Positions 1-10,273 of a DNA stretch of 64,000 nucleotides are shown here, piece after piece. The notes below the pieces were generated by a model. It saw only the letters and a list, made by a program, of their open reading frames with translations, made no database searches and was not told the DNA's origin. Position 1 is the first letter of the stretch. Each line of letters opens with the position of its first letter. The translations under genes and the position numbers were made by a program. This stretch comes from Saposhnikovia divaricata (Eukaryota; Streptophyta; Magnoliopsida; Apiales; Apiaceae), in NCBI GenBank assembly GCA_036435485.1, contig CM071598.1:139170148-139234147 (forward strand). Direction: 5' to 3'.

Positions 1-151
1 CTTCCTGATTCTGTGTGTTACCACCAGGATTCTGCGTTTGCTGAGCTGCCACCTGCTACACCATATTCATTAAAATGGTTTGATCCATCACAATTTGCTG
101 AGTAACATTTACCCCATTGTTTTGGTTTGTATTAGATCTCCTTGGCGGCAT
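1..151 (-). pseudogene. Ty3/gypsy Gag N-terminal fragment
   Basis: Read on the minus strand from the ATG at 149-151, this gives a protein beginning MPPRRSNTNQNNG followed by a Gln/Asn-rich stretch. Many plant gypsy Gag proteins open with MPPRR. A TAG stop interrupts the frame about 31 codons in, and the same frame then continues with Gln/Asn-rich residues to the window edge. Gag would form the virus-like particle core. The tRNA-Met-type primer site and LTR lie just upstream in transcription order, at 294-305 and from 310. The rest of the element is outside the window. The family assignment is inferred from this short N-terminus and the context. Confidence 0.55.
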
Positions 152-293
152 TCTGCAAAAAATTTTCGTGAGTGCACATTCGAAACAATCATATCACAGG
201 TCGATATTAAAAGTCATAATTCTACCCATGCGAAGTCAACCCAAAACTCACAGGTCAATGCCTAAAGGACAGTCTACAGAATCTATAACCTTA

Positions 294-305
294 GCTCTGA
301 TACCA
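294..305 (-). other. Primer-binding site (tRNA-Met type), gypsy fragment A
   Basis: The minus strand reads TGGTATCAGAGC, the standard plant initiator-tRNA-Met primer-binding site. It lies 4 bp from an LTR edge and about 140 bp upstream of the Gag start, as expected for a minus-strand element. Confidence 0.8.
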
Positions 306-309
306 ACTT

Positions 310-2745
310 TGTAACACCCTAATATTATAACAATAAAAGCTACATCTTGAACAATTCCAAATCATATAAAGTGCAATAAACCAATGTCAATAACACAAAT
401 AAAAGTACGAGGTCTGAAAATTCATAGTAACGAAACTAATAAAGTTCGAAATCAACTAAATGAGTTCTCAAATTCAATAAATCTACTAAGCCAAAGATCT
501 ACTAATGACTGGGTGGCACTCATCACTCTTCCCGCTTTACCCCTATTTACCTGCGGAAAAGAAACAATAAAGAGTGAGCCAAATGCTCAACACAAATAAT
601 ATTTAAATAAAACATGAAATTTAAATATGAGTGGGTGGTGTCTTACTAACACAAAGATACAACGAAAGATAATATAGAGATCAACAACATGTTTCCGAAA
701 CAATTATCGATGTTAAGCGAATCAGCAAGATAATAACCTAAAACAATTAGGTTAATAATGAAACTGAAAATAAGGCTAAATAGCAAGTAAGGTGGGTACA
801 ATATGGGTCTCTTACACAAAACTATACACGCTAACTCCAATCACCAGCGAAGTACAGAACAATGGTTTCTCCTTCGGTAATCCAGAAGAAGAAATAAGGA
901 ATGTATAAAACATCCCAACAATACAATAGCGATCATGATCTAGTCACATCTCATACCCCAGAGACGCGCTCGTATACTCACCCACCGATACGAGTAGATG
1001 CCTAGTTCACCTTTACTCCGAACTCCATATGAACATTGTCTGTGATTAACCCACACAGATCGGTCTAAGAGCCCAACAAATAGGTTACAAAGGTTGCTTG
1101 ACTCGTTACACGAAATGAAACAAAATAAACAATGTCGCAAGAAAATGCGAAATAAAATAATATGTACGAGTCAAAACAACAATAAATCCAAAAATAAGGA
1201 ATTTGAAACGAAACTGAGAATGTGTACAAGTAGGTACACATGGAGTACAATAAGGTCACAATTTTTGAAAATGAATCGACAATAAATTTAACGAATATTT
1301 ATTAATTAAAAGAGAGAACCAAGAATTCGTACCTGATACAAATAATAAGCTAACACTGAAATATCTAGATTCAGGTGAACCGCTAATATTGCTTATTTAA
1401 ATCTATATAAAAACGAATTCATGACATATATTAATAATGGAACGTACTTAAATACCGGACCAAATATACTATATGCATATATGTAACTCTAAATTAACGA
1501 ATACATGCTATAGTACATGGCAATAGTACACCTACAAGTATATTACTAATAAATTAACACAAAAGACTTAGTCCATTAGCTTGCACACACCTTCCAGATT
1601 TAAAAGTCAGAAATGGGAACACTAATGTAACTATTACGTAAACAAAGTAAGCAAATAGTACAAATTAATTAATGAAACTTATGTTAATACTTAAGAAGTA
1701 TAGACTAACACAATCACTGCACCACTTTTTCGGAGGCTACAAAATTAGACAATCACATTTTAACAACAACTTCACCAAAATAGATTGTAATCATCGAAAA
1801 TTAATAACAATAAAATAATAATAACGATTAAGGAAAATAATTAAGTGACACAATTAATTCTTAAAAAAAAATATAATAAAGTTGCTCGGTCTGTTTTATA
1901 GTACCATGGCCTTACATAAAGGTCAATTTTATTAAATAAAGTAACAATACTAGGATTTAAATATTATGATAAAACCCAAAAATCATATATGCATGAAATA
2001 ACAGTAATAGTATTACCTGGACTTCACGTAGAAACATGCATGCATACACTTGTAAGTTGTAACATACTATTAAACAAACTTTAAAAATGAAGGTACCTAG
2101 ATTAAATATATTTAAACACATTAATTATGCTATAGTACCAAAAAAATATTAAATTAAAAAATGTTAAAATCTCATATTTTATTTTCTAAAAGTAAAATAT
2201 AAAATAATATATCCTTTTCAAATGGCAAAGATAACATGCTACTATATAAGTTTCTACTCTCAAAATTCAATAATTTGAAAATCATAAAAATATACAAAAT
2301 TAAAGGAATCACATGATGCACTCCGTGTTAAAATAATACAAAATTAATATAATATGGTATCCATGACAAATTATAGTACACGCATAATCAAAATTAATAG
2401 GACAAATAAAATCATGCATGTATCATACGTATTGGAAACTGGAGATAAAAAAAATGTAGATTATGAACTAGGCAAATGCTAAACTCAAAATATTTTCGTA
2501 AAATTGAATCAATATTGTATAAAAATCATCACTAAAGAATTAACATACCTTTCTTATTTTAGTACAAGGCACTAAGTAAGCACACAATAGTTTAGGACTT
2601 GGTTTCCCTAGCCCCTGCAGGTGAACAAATAGAATAGATATAGTTTATTAATTGAAAAAGCATTGCGTATGACAACTAAAGAATTAACAAATGCATTTGA
2701 TTTGAACCTGTGATGTTTACTCTATGCGCTCTATGCGGGTGTACA
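310..2745 (-). repeat. 5' LTR of gypsy fragment A (far end tentative)
   Basis: The near edge is clear. On the + strand the LTR opens TGTAACACCCT at 310, so on the minus strand it ends AGGGTGTTACA next to the primer site. The far edge is uncertain. GGGTGTACA at 2737-2745 is the best inverted partner and would give an LTR of about 2.4 kb. That size is plausible, since the Tekay-like element at 19.7-32.6 kb has LTRs of 2.9 and 4.1 kb. The interior is AT-rich without a convincing gene; short ORFs in it are not supported. Confidence 0.4.
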
Positions 2746-2964
2746 CCTCAATATGTAGATACACTTTATATTTATAGGACTGCTAGGATAAGTATAACGT
2801 ACTAAAAGAAGATACTAGAAATATTATCTAACAAATTAACTGTACTTATCAATATTTTTATAGAATTCGATTAGGACTCCAACACTAGCTTCTAGATATT
2901 TCTAGAATATAATATAGACAAATATATTTTAACATATATTTTACAAATATTAATAATTAAATAA

Positions 2965-3612
2965 TTAAGTAAAATATTGGGATATTATATTTAACATGAG
3001 GTGACCTCTGATAGCACTGAACTTATCATTCAATTTCAGCAAAAACTGTAGCAAACGTTGCTCTTGTTGCTTCTGTAAAAACTTCTGTCCCAAATCACAT
3101 GTGCAAGTAGTACATGTACCAGAAGGAAAATGATTTACATCATCAGTACTGTCCCAAATAGTCTTGATTTTGGTGTAGAACTCTGAAACTGACTGTGTAC
3201 CCTGAGATATTTCTATCAATTGTTGTTCTAGAGAATACAATTCAGTAATTGAGGAACAACCAAAATGTTCCTCTAAATCTTTCCAGATAGTTCGTATAGT
3301 CTTTAAGAACAGAACACTACGAGCAATTGTTTCATCAAGATTGAAAAAAACCCAAGATATGACAAGAGAATTACAGCATTCCCAAGCACTATAATCAGGT
3401 GAAGTCATTGCAGGCATAGCTAAAGTTCCATTTACAGGTCCTAGCTTGTTCTTTGCAGATAAAATCAGTAACATCGATCTTTTCCAGTTATTATAGTTTG
3501 TTCCATTAAATTTTACAGAAACAAGCTGTGTAGTATTTGCATCTGAAGGATGTATATAGTAGACACTTGAAGAATCAACAGTATTTGCAGTAGTATTGGA
3601 TTGAGTCGCCAT
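2965..3612 (-). pseudogene. Ty1/copia Gag, C-terminally truncated
   Basis: This minus-strand ORF of 215 aa matches the plant copia Gag N-terminal pattern. Residues about 19-60 contain YYIHPSDAN, then KFNGTNYNNWKRSM and LSAKNKLGPVNG, the hallmarks of the Retrotran_gag_3 type. A later block with IWKDLEEHFG and LEQQLIEISQGTQSVSEFYTK is the UBN2/gag-like helical region. The ORF ends at LNDKFSAIRGHLMLN, where intact proteins continue to the CCHC knuckle. No zinc finger, protease or polymerase follows, so the element is broken at about 2990. Start: first ATG (3610-3612), about 315 bp from the primer site. Confidence 0.8.
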
Positions 3613-3927
3613 TAAAACAACACAGAAATCTCAAAAAACGATTGACAACGAACAATCGAAAAATTGATAGAATCAATCACAATTAACGATTACGAACAAA
3701 CAATAACAAGTAGATTCAACACCAATATTCACAGATCAACAGAAAAAATCCACAGATCTACAGCAAAATGTACAGATCGAAGTAGTAAAAGGAACAAAAA
3801 AGACAATTCTGAAGAATCAGAACAGAAAACACCTGATAAACGTTGAGGTTCTGACGTAAACACGATGAAAACATGGTGAAATCACGGTAAGAAACACAAA
3901 GAATCAACGGCTAAAACACAAGAACCT

Positions 3928-3939
3928 GCTCTGACACCA
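3928..3939 (-). other. Primer-binding site of the copia fragment
   Basis: The minus strand reads TGGTGTCAGAGC, one base from the usual tRNA-Met primer site, directly abutting an LTR-like edge (AATATCA on the minus strand). It sits upstream of the copia Gag at 2965-3612. Confidence 0.6.
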
Positions 3940-4350
3940 TGATATTTTTCTGATATAGGTATATGTAAATGTAGACTAACAGAAAAGTAAACTGTTTGTA
4001 CAAAGAGAAAGAAGACAATATTTACATTATGTTGCAGAGAGAATTACGGAGAGAATGGGAAGAAGATGAATTTACAGGTGGTTGTAACTAACTCCTAGCA
4101 TCTGTTTATATACAGCCTATTTTACAATTGTCAGCACATGGTTTCCTAATACTTAACTTAGACGTATTATTAAAAATATAATGCAATGTAGTTCCCATAG
4201 TAGTTGCATTGCCCGTAGTAGTAAGTGTGCCAGATGTATTACATGTATTAGTCTCAATAGGATCCATATATTTATATTTATAAAGTGTTAAAGAGTTCAC
4301 GAAAGATTTTTCAAATTATTTTCAGATATAAAAATTGTCATGATTGAACA
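3940..4350 (-). repeat. 5' LTR of the copia fragment (outer edge not resolved)
   Basis: The inner edge, TGATATTT at 3940, abuts the primer site. A TATATAAAC box lies on the minus strand at about 4107-4115, fitting a U3/R boundary. The outer edge cannot be fixed because the matching 3' LTR is missing, so the end given is approximate. Confidence 0.45.
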
Positions 4351-4568
4351 TTATTTCGTAAATTAAATCGATTTTCATGCATATACATTAATTTCACGAA
4401 TTAAAATGTGTCACATGTTTTTTGTGAATATTTTCGATATCCCTTGATATATGTAGCATTAGTATTTACTCTTTTTTTCAATGTAAAAAGAAAAGTGCGG
4501 GCGGAGGAGGGTCTTTCCGTTCCAAGTTTCTAACCGTTGGCCAGCAGTATATAGCACCACTGTTGTTG

Positions 4569-4649
4569 ATGTCCATGATTGAAGTTACCCCCGTGAATGG
4601 TGATTCGTCATCTACTTTCGATCATTTACATGGAGTAAATAATTTTTAA
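4569..4649 (+). pseudogene. Possible orphan first exon of a plant gene
   Basis: A 26-codon ORF starts at 4569 and reads MSMIEVTPVNGDSSSTFDHL before reaching HG, then GTAAAT, which could be a splice donor at 4635. About 20 bp upstream is GTATATAG, a TATA-like box, and the stretch 4495-4635 is clearly less AT-rich than its surroundings. The layout (TATA, short leader, ATG, short acidic/Ser-rich exon, donor) resembles a gene start. No downstream exon is visible before the fold-back at 4769. I do not recognise the gene family; chance is a real alternative. Confidence 0.25.
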
Positions 4650-4768
4650 ATTTTTTACTAAGGCTCCACGAAATTCACTAAATATTCAAATTTACAGAGA
4701 GCCTCCCCAAGTATAGTATTTACATACCTAATCAAAATTATAAATACTTCAATTAGTATTAAACTTAT

Positions 4769-6075
4769 GGGAAATTTTGATTATACTTTTTTGTAATTTG
4801 CTCTTTCAAATAATTTCATTTCATGTTTAAGTTTTAAGAGTGACATTCGTAAAGTAAGTAATTATACAAGCCATACCCTTTCGTTAATTAAAACGTTAAT
4901 GAAACGTTAAATCATTATTGTATTTTTTTGGAAAATTCTCATTGGTATCCTTTTAAAATTGTTTTTTTAAATGGTGTCATTTCAGTGTTAATGAAATAAA
5001 ATAACAATTTTTAATTAAAATAAAAGACTAAACAAAATAAAGGAAAAGTTTAAGTCGAGTGGAGACCATCATACAAGTGAAACACATTTATATGAATAAA
5101 TAGAACATATATATACCTGCAAGTTCAGATGTGATGAATGTGAAGATAGTGAAAAAACCTTTTTTCTCCTCTTTTTTTCTATCTAGTTGAACCCTAACTT
5201 TCACTTTCTCTATAAAACCCGTTGAAGGGTTTTATATCAAAGTGGCCACCCATTCCACTCAAATCTATCAAGTAGACCACCCATTCAAAAACGATATCAT
5301 TTGAATCATTAAAATCATAATAAATATCAAAGTGGCCACCCATTATAGTACTCGGGAAGTAAAAGTAATTTTTCATCGAGTTCTACACATTTTTCTTGAA
5401 TACTACTATAATCAAATGAAAAGTTATGAATTCTAGTATTTTTGATAATATATTTAGAATTTAAAAAGTGTAATTACTATTTATTTGTAATTAAAACAAG
5501 TAAAATGACAATAAAATAAAAAATAAATAGTAAATGAATTTTTAAAAACCTAAATATATTATCAGAAATACTACAATTATTATCCTTTCGTTTGGTTATG
5601 GAAGCATTCAAGAAAAATGTGTAGAATTCGATGAAAAATTACTTTTACTTCCCGGGTACTATAATGGGTGGCCACTTTTATATTTGTTATGATTTTAATG
5701 ATTCAAATGATATCGTTTTTGAATGGGTGGTCTACTTGATAGATTTGAGTGGAATGGGTGGCCACTTTGATATAAAACCCCTAATTTAACCCTACTAAAG
5801 GTCTCCATTCGATTTAAACTTATTTAGTCTTTTATTTTAATGAAAAACAGTCATTGCATTTCATTAACAGTGAAATGGTAACATTTGAAAAAATCAATTG
5901 TATAAGGGTATCAATGAGAATTTTAAAAAAAAAACATTTATTTAAATTTTCATTAACATAATGACAACATTAGTGTAATCACTTACTTCAATGATGTCAC
6001 TTGTAAGACCAAAATATGAAACACTCACACCATTTAGAAAAGACAATTGTAAGAGGGCACCAATGACAGTTTCCC
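4769..6075. mobile_element. Mutator-like fold-back element, non-autonomous
   Basis: The ends are inverted: GGGAAATTTTGATTATAC on the left, and GGGAAACTGTCATTGGTG read inward from the right. The inverted similarity runs for several hundred bases, e.g. AAAATTCTCATTGGTATCC at about 4934 against its complement near 5910, and AAAATAAAAGACTAAA near 5020 against its complement near 5840. The 9 bases on the left (TAAACTTAT, 4760-4768) nearly match those on the right (TAAACTTTA, 6076-6084), as expected for an aged Mutator-type target duplication. No transposase is present, so it is a passenger element. A second, tighter fold-back (5227-5780) sits in its middle. Confidence 0.65.
5227..5780. mobile_element. 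554-bp fold-back MITE nested in the 4.8-6.1 kb element
   Basis: Nearly perfect arms of about 180 bp start GGGTTTTATATCAAAGTGG at each end and share blocks such as GTGGCCACCCATTCCACTC and AACGATATCATTTGAATC. The spacer between the arms is about 180 bp of AT-rich sequence. The phrase ATCAAAGTGGCCACCCATT occurs twice per arm. Flanking 9-mers match poorly, so the superfamily is not fixed. It could also be the core of the surrounding element rather than a separate insertion. Confidence 0.7.
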
Positions 6076-6317
6076 TAAACTTTAAACAAAAGCCACAAAA
6101 ATTATTTTCTTTTCTAATTAAAATAAGAAACTAGCATTGATTACAATTTTCTAAATTAATAGAACAATTTTTTTAATTAAGTGTATGATAAAAATATACA
6201 AATTTTGTTTATTTTTTAAACATTTTTTTTGCTAACCATCTATTTTATATATTTGGATAAAAAAGAATACACGTCTTTTCAAAATGCAAAAGAACACGGG
6301 ATAAATTCGGGAACTTA

Positions 6318-6449
6318 AATGTAATTCTCAAATTTGTTAAGCGGTCTGGGAATAACGTAGCTCATTACTTGGCGAGTTATAGTTCAGTAGCTGATTGCAT
6401 TGCTCACCCAGAATTACTTCATGTACTGGAGAATGATTTGCGAAATTAA
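6318..6449 (+). pseudogene. C-terminal RNase H fragment of a plant LINE
   Basis: In one frame ending with TAA at 6447-6449 the translation includes FVKRSGNNVAHYLASYSSV, then ADCIAHPELLHVLENDLRN and the stop. This matches the end of the RNase H-like domain (RVT_3 type) found at the C-terminus of plant L1-type LINE polyproteins, where the motif R-x-x-N-x-V-A-H-x-L-A is characteristic. Only about 43 codons are recognisable and the reverse transcriptase is absent. It stops 5 bp before a Helitron-like CTAG end at 6455, which suggests an insertion or deletion junction just after the LINE stop codon. Confidence 0.65.
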
Positions 6450-6453
6450 TGAA

Positions 6454-6490
6454 ACTAGCTTCATAGCCCGTGCAAGGCATGGCCATGCTC
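6454..6490 (-). mobile_element. Helitron-like 3' terminus (degenerate)
   Basis: Read on the minus strand there is a short hairpin (CCATGCCTTGCACGG, 6468-6482) followed about 10 bases later by CTAG and T at the end. A GC hairpin just before CTAG-T is the 3' signature of plant Helitrons. The body would extend to higher coordinates; no 5' TC end or helicase was found. One stem pair is mismatched. Confidence 0.4.
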
Positions 6491-6970
6491 TAGGTTACAA
6501 ATATTTATGAATTACTCATGATCACGTAGGATTGGATTGTTGATATCTTCGATTGTTCATATCTTCGCAGCAATTGTTGTGAGAAAATAGAATTTATGCA
6601 ATACCCGATCGTGACATGAAAATTATAATTCTGGTTAAATTAAATCTGTTTTATATTTTACGCTATGCTTTGTTTTGTTAAAGCAAACTTGAACGATATG
6701 TAATAAATTGGTCAATGTTAAGATCAAAACCGTACTTCGAAATATAAATATATAGAGTTAACATGGATGGATACAGAGATACATACAAGTATTAATTACG
6801 TAATAATAAATGCATATTAGTTCATATCAGTTATTATTATGTAATAAATATGTTAGTGTTGCAATACCTAAATAGCCTCCGAAAATATAACATAGATAAA
6901 ATTAGTATGGGTAAATATGACTTTTTATATGAATAAATTTGCTCATGGAACCCCCCCCATTTGTTCTATT

Positions 6971-6972
<2 letters not shown>
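6490..6972. other. No gene seen; AT-rich DNA next to the Helitron-like end
   Basis: Stops are frequent in all frames and there is no recognisable motif or repeat family. The stretch may be Helitron interior, given the 3' end at 6455. Confidence 0.5.

Positions 6973-7014
<42 letters not shown>
6973..7014. repeat. (TA)n microsatellite
   Basis: An uninterrupted run of alternating A and T of about 42 bp. Confidence 0.95.
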
Positions 7015-7017
<3 letters not shown>

Positions 7018-7213
7018 TGATATATTTTTTTTGTGCGTTTACATATTAAAGACGTGATTGATGAGTTTTACGATAGTTAATGTTAAGACAAGTTTGTATT
7101 ATACTTATATACGCATGAAGGTTCTTTTTTTGTATTGTGATATTTTTTATAATATTTAATTCGTAAATAATTACAGTAGATCTAAAATGATTAATAAGAT
7201 ATGATACATGTTA

Positions 7214-7405
7214 GTGAATATTATAGTACATTATAATATATCCACCTAAATTTATATAAGTATGTATTTGTTTGTACATGTGTATGTATGTATAAATATA
7301 CATATTAATTATATAATAATTAATAGATTACAAATAATGAAATATTAATAGATTATACAACATAAACGTATGTATGTATGTATGTATGTATGTATGTATG
7401 TATGT
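7214..7405. repeat. Tandem-family repeat unit, copy 1
   Basis: This unit contains TATCCACC/AGAAATTTATATA, then TTTGTACATGTG, AATTAATAGATTACAAATAA and ATTATACAACATAAA, and ends in a (TATG)n run. The same order recurs at 7924-8110 and 8323-8515. Copy 1 is separated from copy 2 by the MITE at 7407-7880. Confidence 0.8.
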
Positions 7406-7406
7406 A

Positions 7407-7880
7407 GAGTAGCACTCTATGGAGAACCACCTCACGTGAAGAACCGTGGAGAACCCTATGATTTTGTAGTAAAACCAATATTTTTTAATTTTTTTTCTCA
7501 TTCTGTAACAGAACCAATTTTTTTTTTCAAAAAAAAAAAAATTCGAAACTGCCACGCCATCACTGCCACGTCAGCAGTGCTGGCGTGGCACTACCACGTC
7601 ACCTGCCACGTCATTACTACTAACGTGGCAGTGCCACGTCATCGATGACATCATCATTGATGGCGTGGCACTGCCACGTCAGCAGTGATGATGTGGCACT
7701 GCCACGTCAGCTGACATACCACGTCAGTTTTGCCCAGAATTTTTTTTTTTTGTAGAACCAATTTTCTTTTTTATAGAACCTAAAAAAAATTTTGGTTCTG
7801 TAATAGAATCAGAAATTAGCATAGAATAAGTGGTTCTCCACGGTTCTCCACGTAAGGTGGTTCTCCATAGAACAATGGCC
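7407..7880. mobile_element. 474-bp MITE with a CCACGTCA array, inserted in (TATG)n
   Basis: The ends are inverted: CTATGGAGAACCACCTCACG then GAACCGTGGAGAACC on the left (7416-7455), with the near-identical complement on the right (about 7828-7869). The outermost bases differ between ends. The core has poly(T)/poly(A) stretches and, at 7560-7730, a compact alternation of CCACGTCA and its complement TGACGTGG. (TATG)n flanks both sides, so a target duplication cannot be told from the microsatellite. No coding capacity. Confidence 0.75.
7566..7726. promoter_or_regulatory. Seven CCACGTCA (bZIP/UPRE-type) sites
   Basis: CCACGTCA occurs seven times in about 160 bp, several copies paired with inverted GCGTGGCA. 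TGACGTGG, its complement, matches the unfolded-protein-response element core (TGACGTGR) bound by plant bZIP60/bZIP28-type factors and, more broadly, ACGT-binding bZIPs. That the sites are used is inference. Confidence 0.5.
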
Positions 7881-7923
7881 TATGTATGTATGCTATATAA
7901 TATGTATGTATGTATGTATGTAT

Positions 7924-8110
7924 GTATATAATATTATAGTATATTATTAAATATCCACAGAAATTTATATATGTATGTATTTATGTTTGTACATGTGCAT
8001 GCATGTATAAATATGCATATTAATTATACAACAATTAATAGATTACAAATAATGAAATATTAATAGATTATACAACATAAATGTATGTATATATTGTATG
8101 TATGTATGTA
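7924..8110. repeat. Tandem-family repeat unit, copy 2
   Basis: This copy has the same block order as copy 1: TATCCACAGAAATTTATATA, TTGTACATGTGCATG, AATTAATAGATTACAAATAA, ATTATACAACATAAATG, then (TATG)n. Confidence 0.8.
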
Positions 8111-8322
8111 TGTATGTATGTATGTATGTATGTACGTATGCATGTATAATTAATAATTATGTATGTATGTACGTATGCATGTATAATTAATAATTATACA
8201 TTAATGTATAATAATCTACAAATATACATTATAATAAATAATTATACATTATCTGAGGTAAGCCAACTGAGATTTATCTACAAATTAATATATATAAACA
8301 AAAATATATAGTATGTATGTAT

Positions 8323-8360
8323 ATAATATTATAGTATATTATTATATATCCACAGAAATT

Positions 8361-8391
<31 letters not shown>

Positions 8392-8515
8392 ATTTATATT
8401 TGTACATGTGTATGTATGTATAAATATGCATATTAATTATACAACAATTAATAGATTACAAATAATGAAATATTAATAGATTATACAACATAAATGTATG
8501 TATGTATGTATGTAT
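8323..8515. repeat. Tandem-family repeat unit, copy 3
   Basis: This is the third copy of the unit, with an added (TG)n run (about 8376-8390) after the TATCCACAGAAATTTATATA block. Between copies 2 and 3 lies about 210 bp that itself contains a short duplication (ATGTATAATTAATAATTAT twice, near 8142 and 8179). Confidence 0.8.
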
Positions 8516-8569
8516 GTACTCGTTATAATAAATATATATAGATAAAAAAGCAAATTTGATTGAATTAAT

Positions 8570-9381
8570 TAAATGAAGATGTTGGAATATTATAATCATA
8601 AACAATAAGAAGATAAAACGACAAATTAACAATTAACAATAAATAAAGAAGGAATGGTAAAATTTCAAACCTTTTGTGCCAAGTTTCTCAAGTGCTTCCA
8701 ATTCTCAAACGGACAAAGATCTCGTTCATATGATCAAGTGTTTCCTGTACCAAGATCACTAACAAAAATATACAAAATCGAAAGCAAAGAACAATCAATG
8801 GTTACTAATAATCTTTAATTATTCCTAAAATCATAACAAATCATAAATTTAAAAATAAAACGGACAAAGCAAATATTAAATTAGAAAATTCAAACCTTAA
8901 AAACCAACAAAAAAAAGCAACATGAAAATCGTAAAAAAAATCAGTGGAGTACACACATAGCCCTGTACATTGAAAATTAAACAAAATAAGAATGAATAAA
9001 AAAACTAAAAAATATAGGCATATACGAAGACAAAAACAAACAGAAGCAAGAAAAAGAGTTACAAACATGGTGATAAAATTTGATCGTATATATGCATAGT
9101 ATATAATTATAAAAAATATTTTAATCGATTGAGTGTGTGTACAATTTTCTTTCTACTTTCGTCTTCACATAGATATTAAGTTATTGAAATAAAAATTACG
9201 AATTGGTTATGAAAAATATGTAAATTTTATTTATTAAATCACACATAATTCATAATCGCATCACATAATTTTTATATACATCAAATTATTTATATTATAT
9301 TCAAATATTCAATTTGATATAGTTCATATAATCTCACTGAAAGTTAAATTAATATTTTAAAATTTAAAAATAATCATTCGA

Positions 9382-9421
<40 letters not shown>

Positions 9422-9626
9422 ATTTTATGAAATTTACTCAAATATTATAGATAGCGTGCGAGTAAGTGAAGACTAAAGAGCGTGCAAGTGATTTTCAGTA
9501 TTTTGTCGGTATCCGAAAATACAAACAACTTACAAAATTAATTTTCCAGATATTTAATTTTGAAACTGTAAGCAAACGAGCTCCAAATAATTTTTTTGTT
9601 TTAAAAGAAAATGTATTATGTTATAT
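8570..9626. other. No gene or named repeat seen
   Basis: AT-rich sequence with dense stops. A (TA)n run lies at about 9390-9416. The short open frames here have plain low-complexity composition and no recognisable domain. Confidence 0.5.
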
Positions 9627-9722
9627 TCTGAATATGGGTGAAAAACCAAAATACCCACCATTTAATTGTAGCAGCCCAAAATATCCACGAGCGGGAACCT
9701 CCGCCCTTTTTACCCACGGGCC

Positions 9723-9861
9723 ACGCATGTCTTACATGCGTACACTGTATACGCATGTCTCACATGCGTGGTCTTTACAAAAGTAAAGTCTGGCATCACA
9801 TGATTAGCTGGGATACGCATTCTAAAAATGCGTAACAGAAGAACGCATTCTAGAAATGCGC
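9723..9861. repeat. Left array of four 19-bp palindromes
   Basis: The copies ACGCATGTCTTACATGCGT (9723), ACGCATGTCTCACATGCGT (9751), ACGCATTCTAAAAATGCGT (9815) and ACGCATTCTAGAAATGCGC (9843) start 28, 64 and 28 bp apart. Arms are conserved; the centres vary. Confidence 0.85.
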
Positions 9862-10273
9862 AACCCAAGCACTGTTCATCATCTTTACAAACATGAACGG
9901 GGGATGACTTTCGTTCAGTCCTTTCCAAGTTTCTAGCACACACGTACCTTACATCAAAACGTTCGTCTTCTCCCCCTCTACAAGTGTATACCATTCGATT
10001 TTTGTTTCTTTTGCCGGATTTCAAAACCCCAAAACCAAAGCTCGTTTTCCGATCCCATTTTCCGATAAGTTCTTACACGCCCCTGTGGGGCCAAAAACCA
10101 ACAAATTGAAGGATCAAAATGAAGAGGAAGCTCTGGGCTTCGTTTTGATACCATAAACAGTAATGGAGGTTGCCGGAATGTCATGGACGGGGGAGATGAA
10201 CCGGAGAGGCGATTTTTCACCTTAGAGAGACGCCAGCCAGCCAATTGAAAAAATGACGCATGATGACGTTATC

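Noticed and set aside
9466..10244. ORFs of 65-106 codons across the 9.6-kb Mutator-like element
   Set aside because: They read through the palindromes on both strands and across the element boundary, so they are not gene-like.
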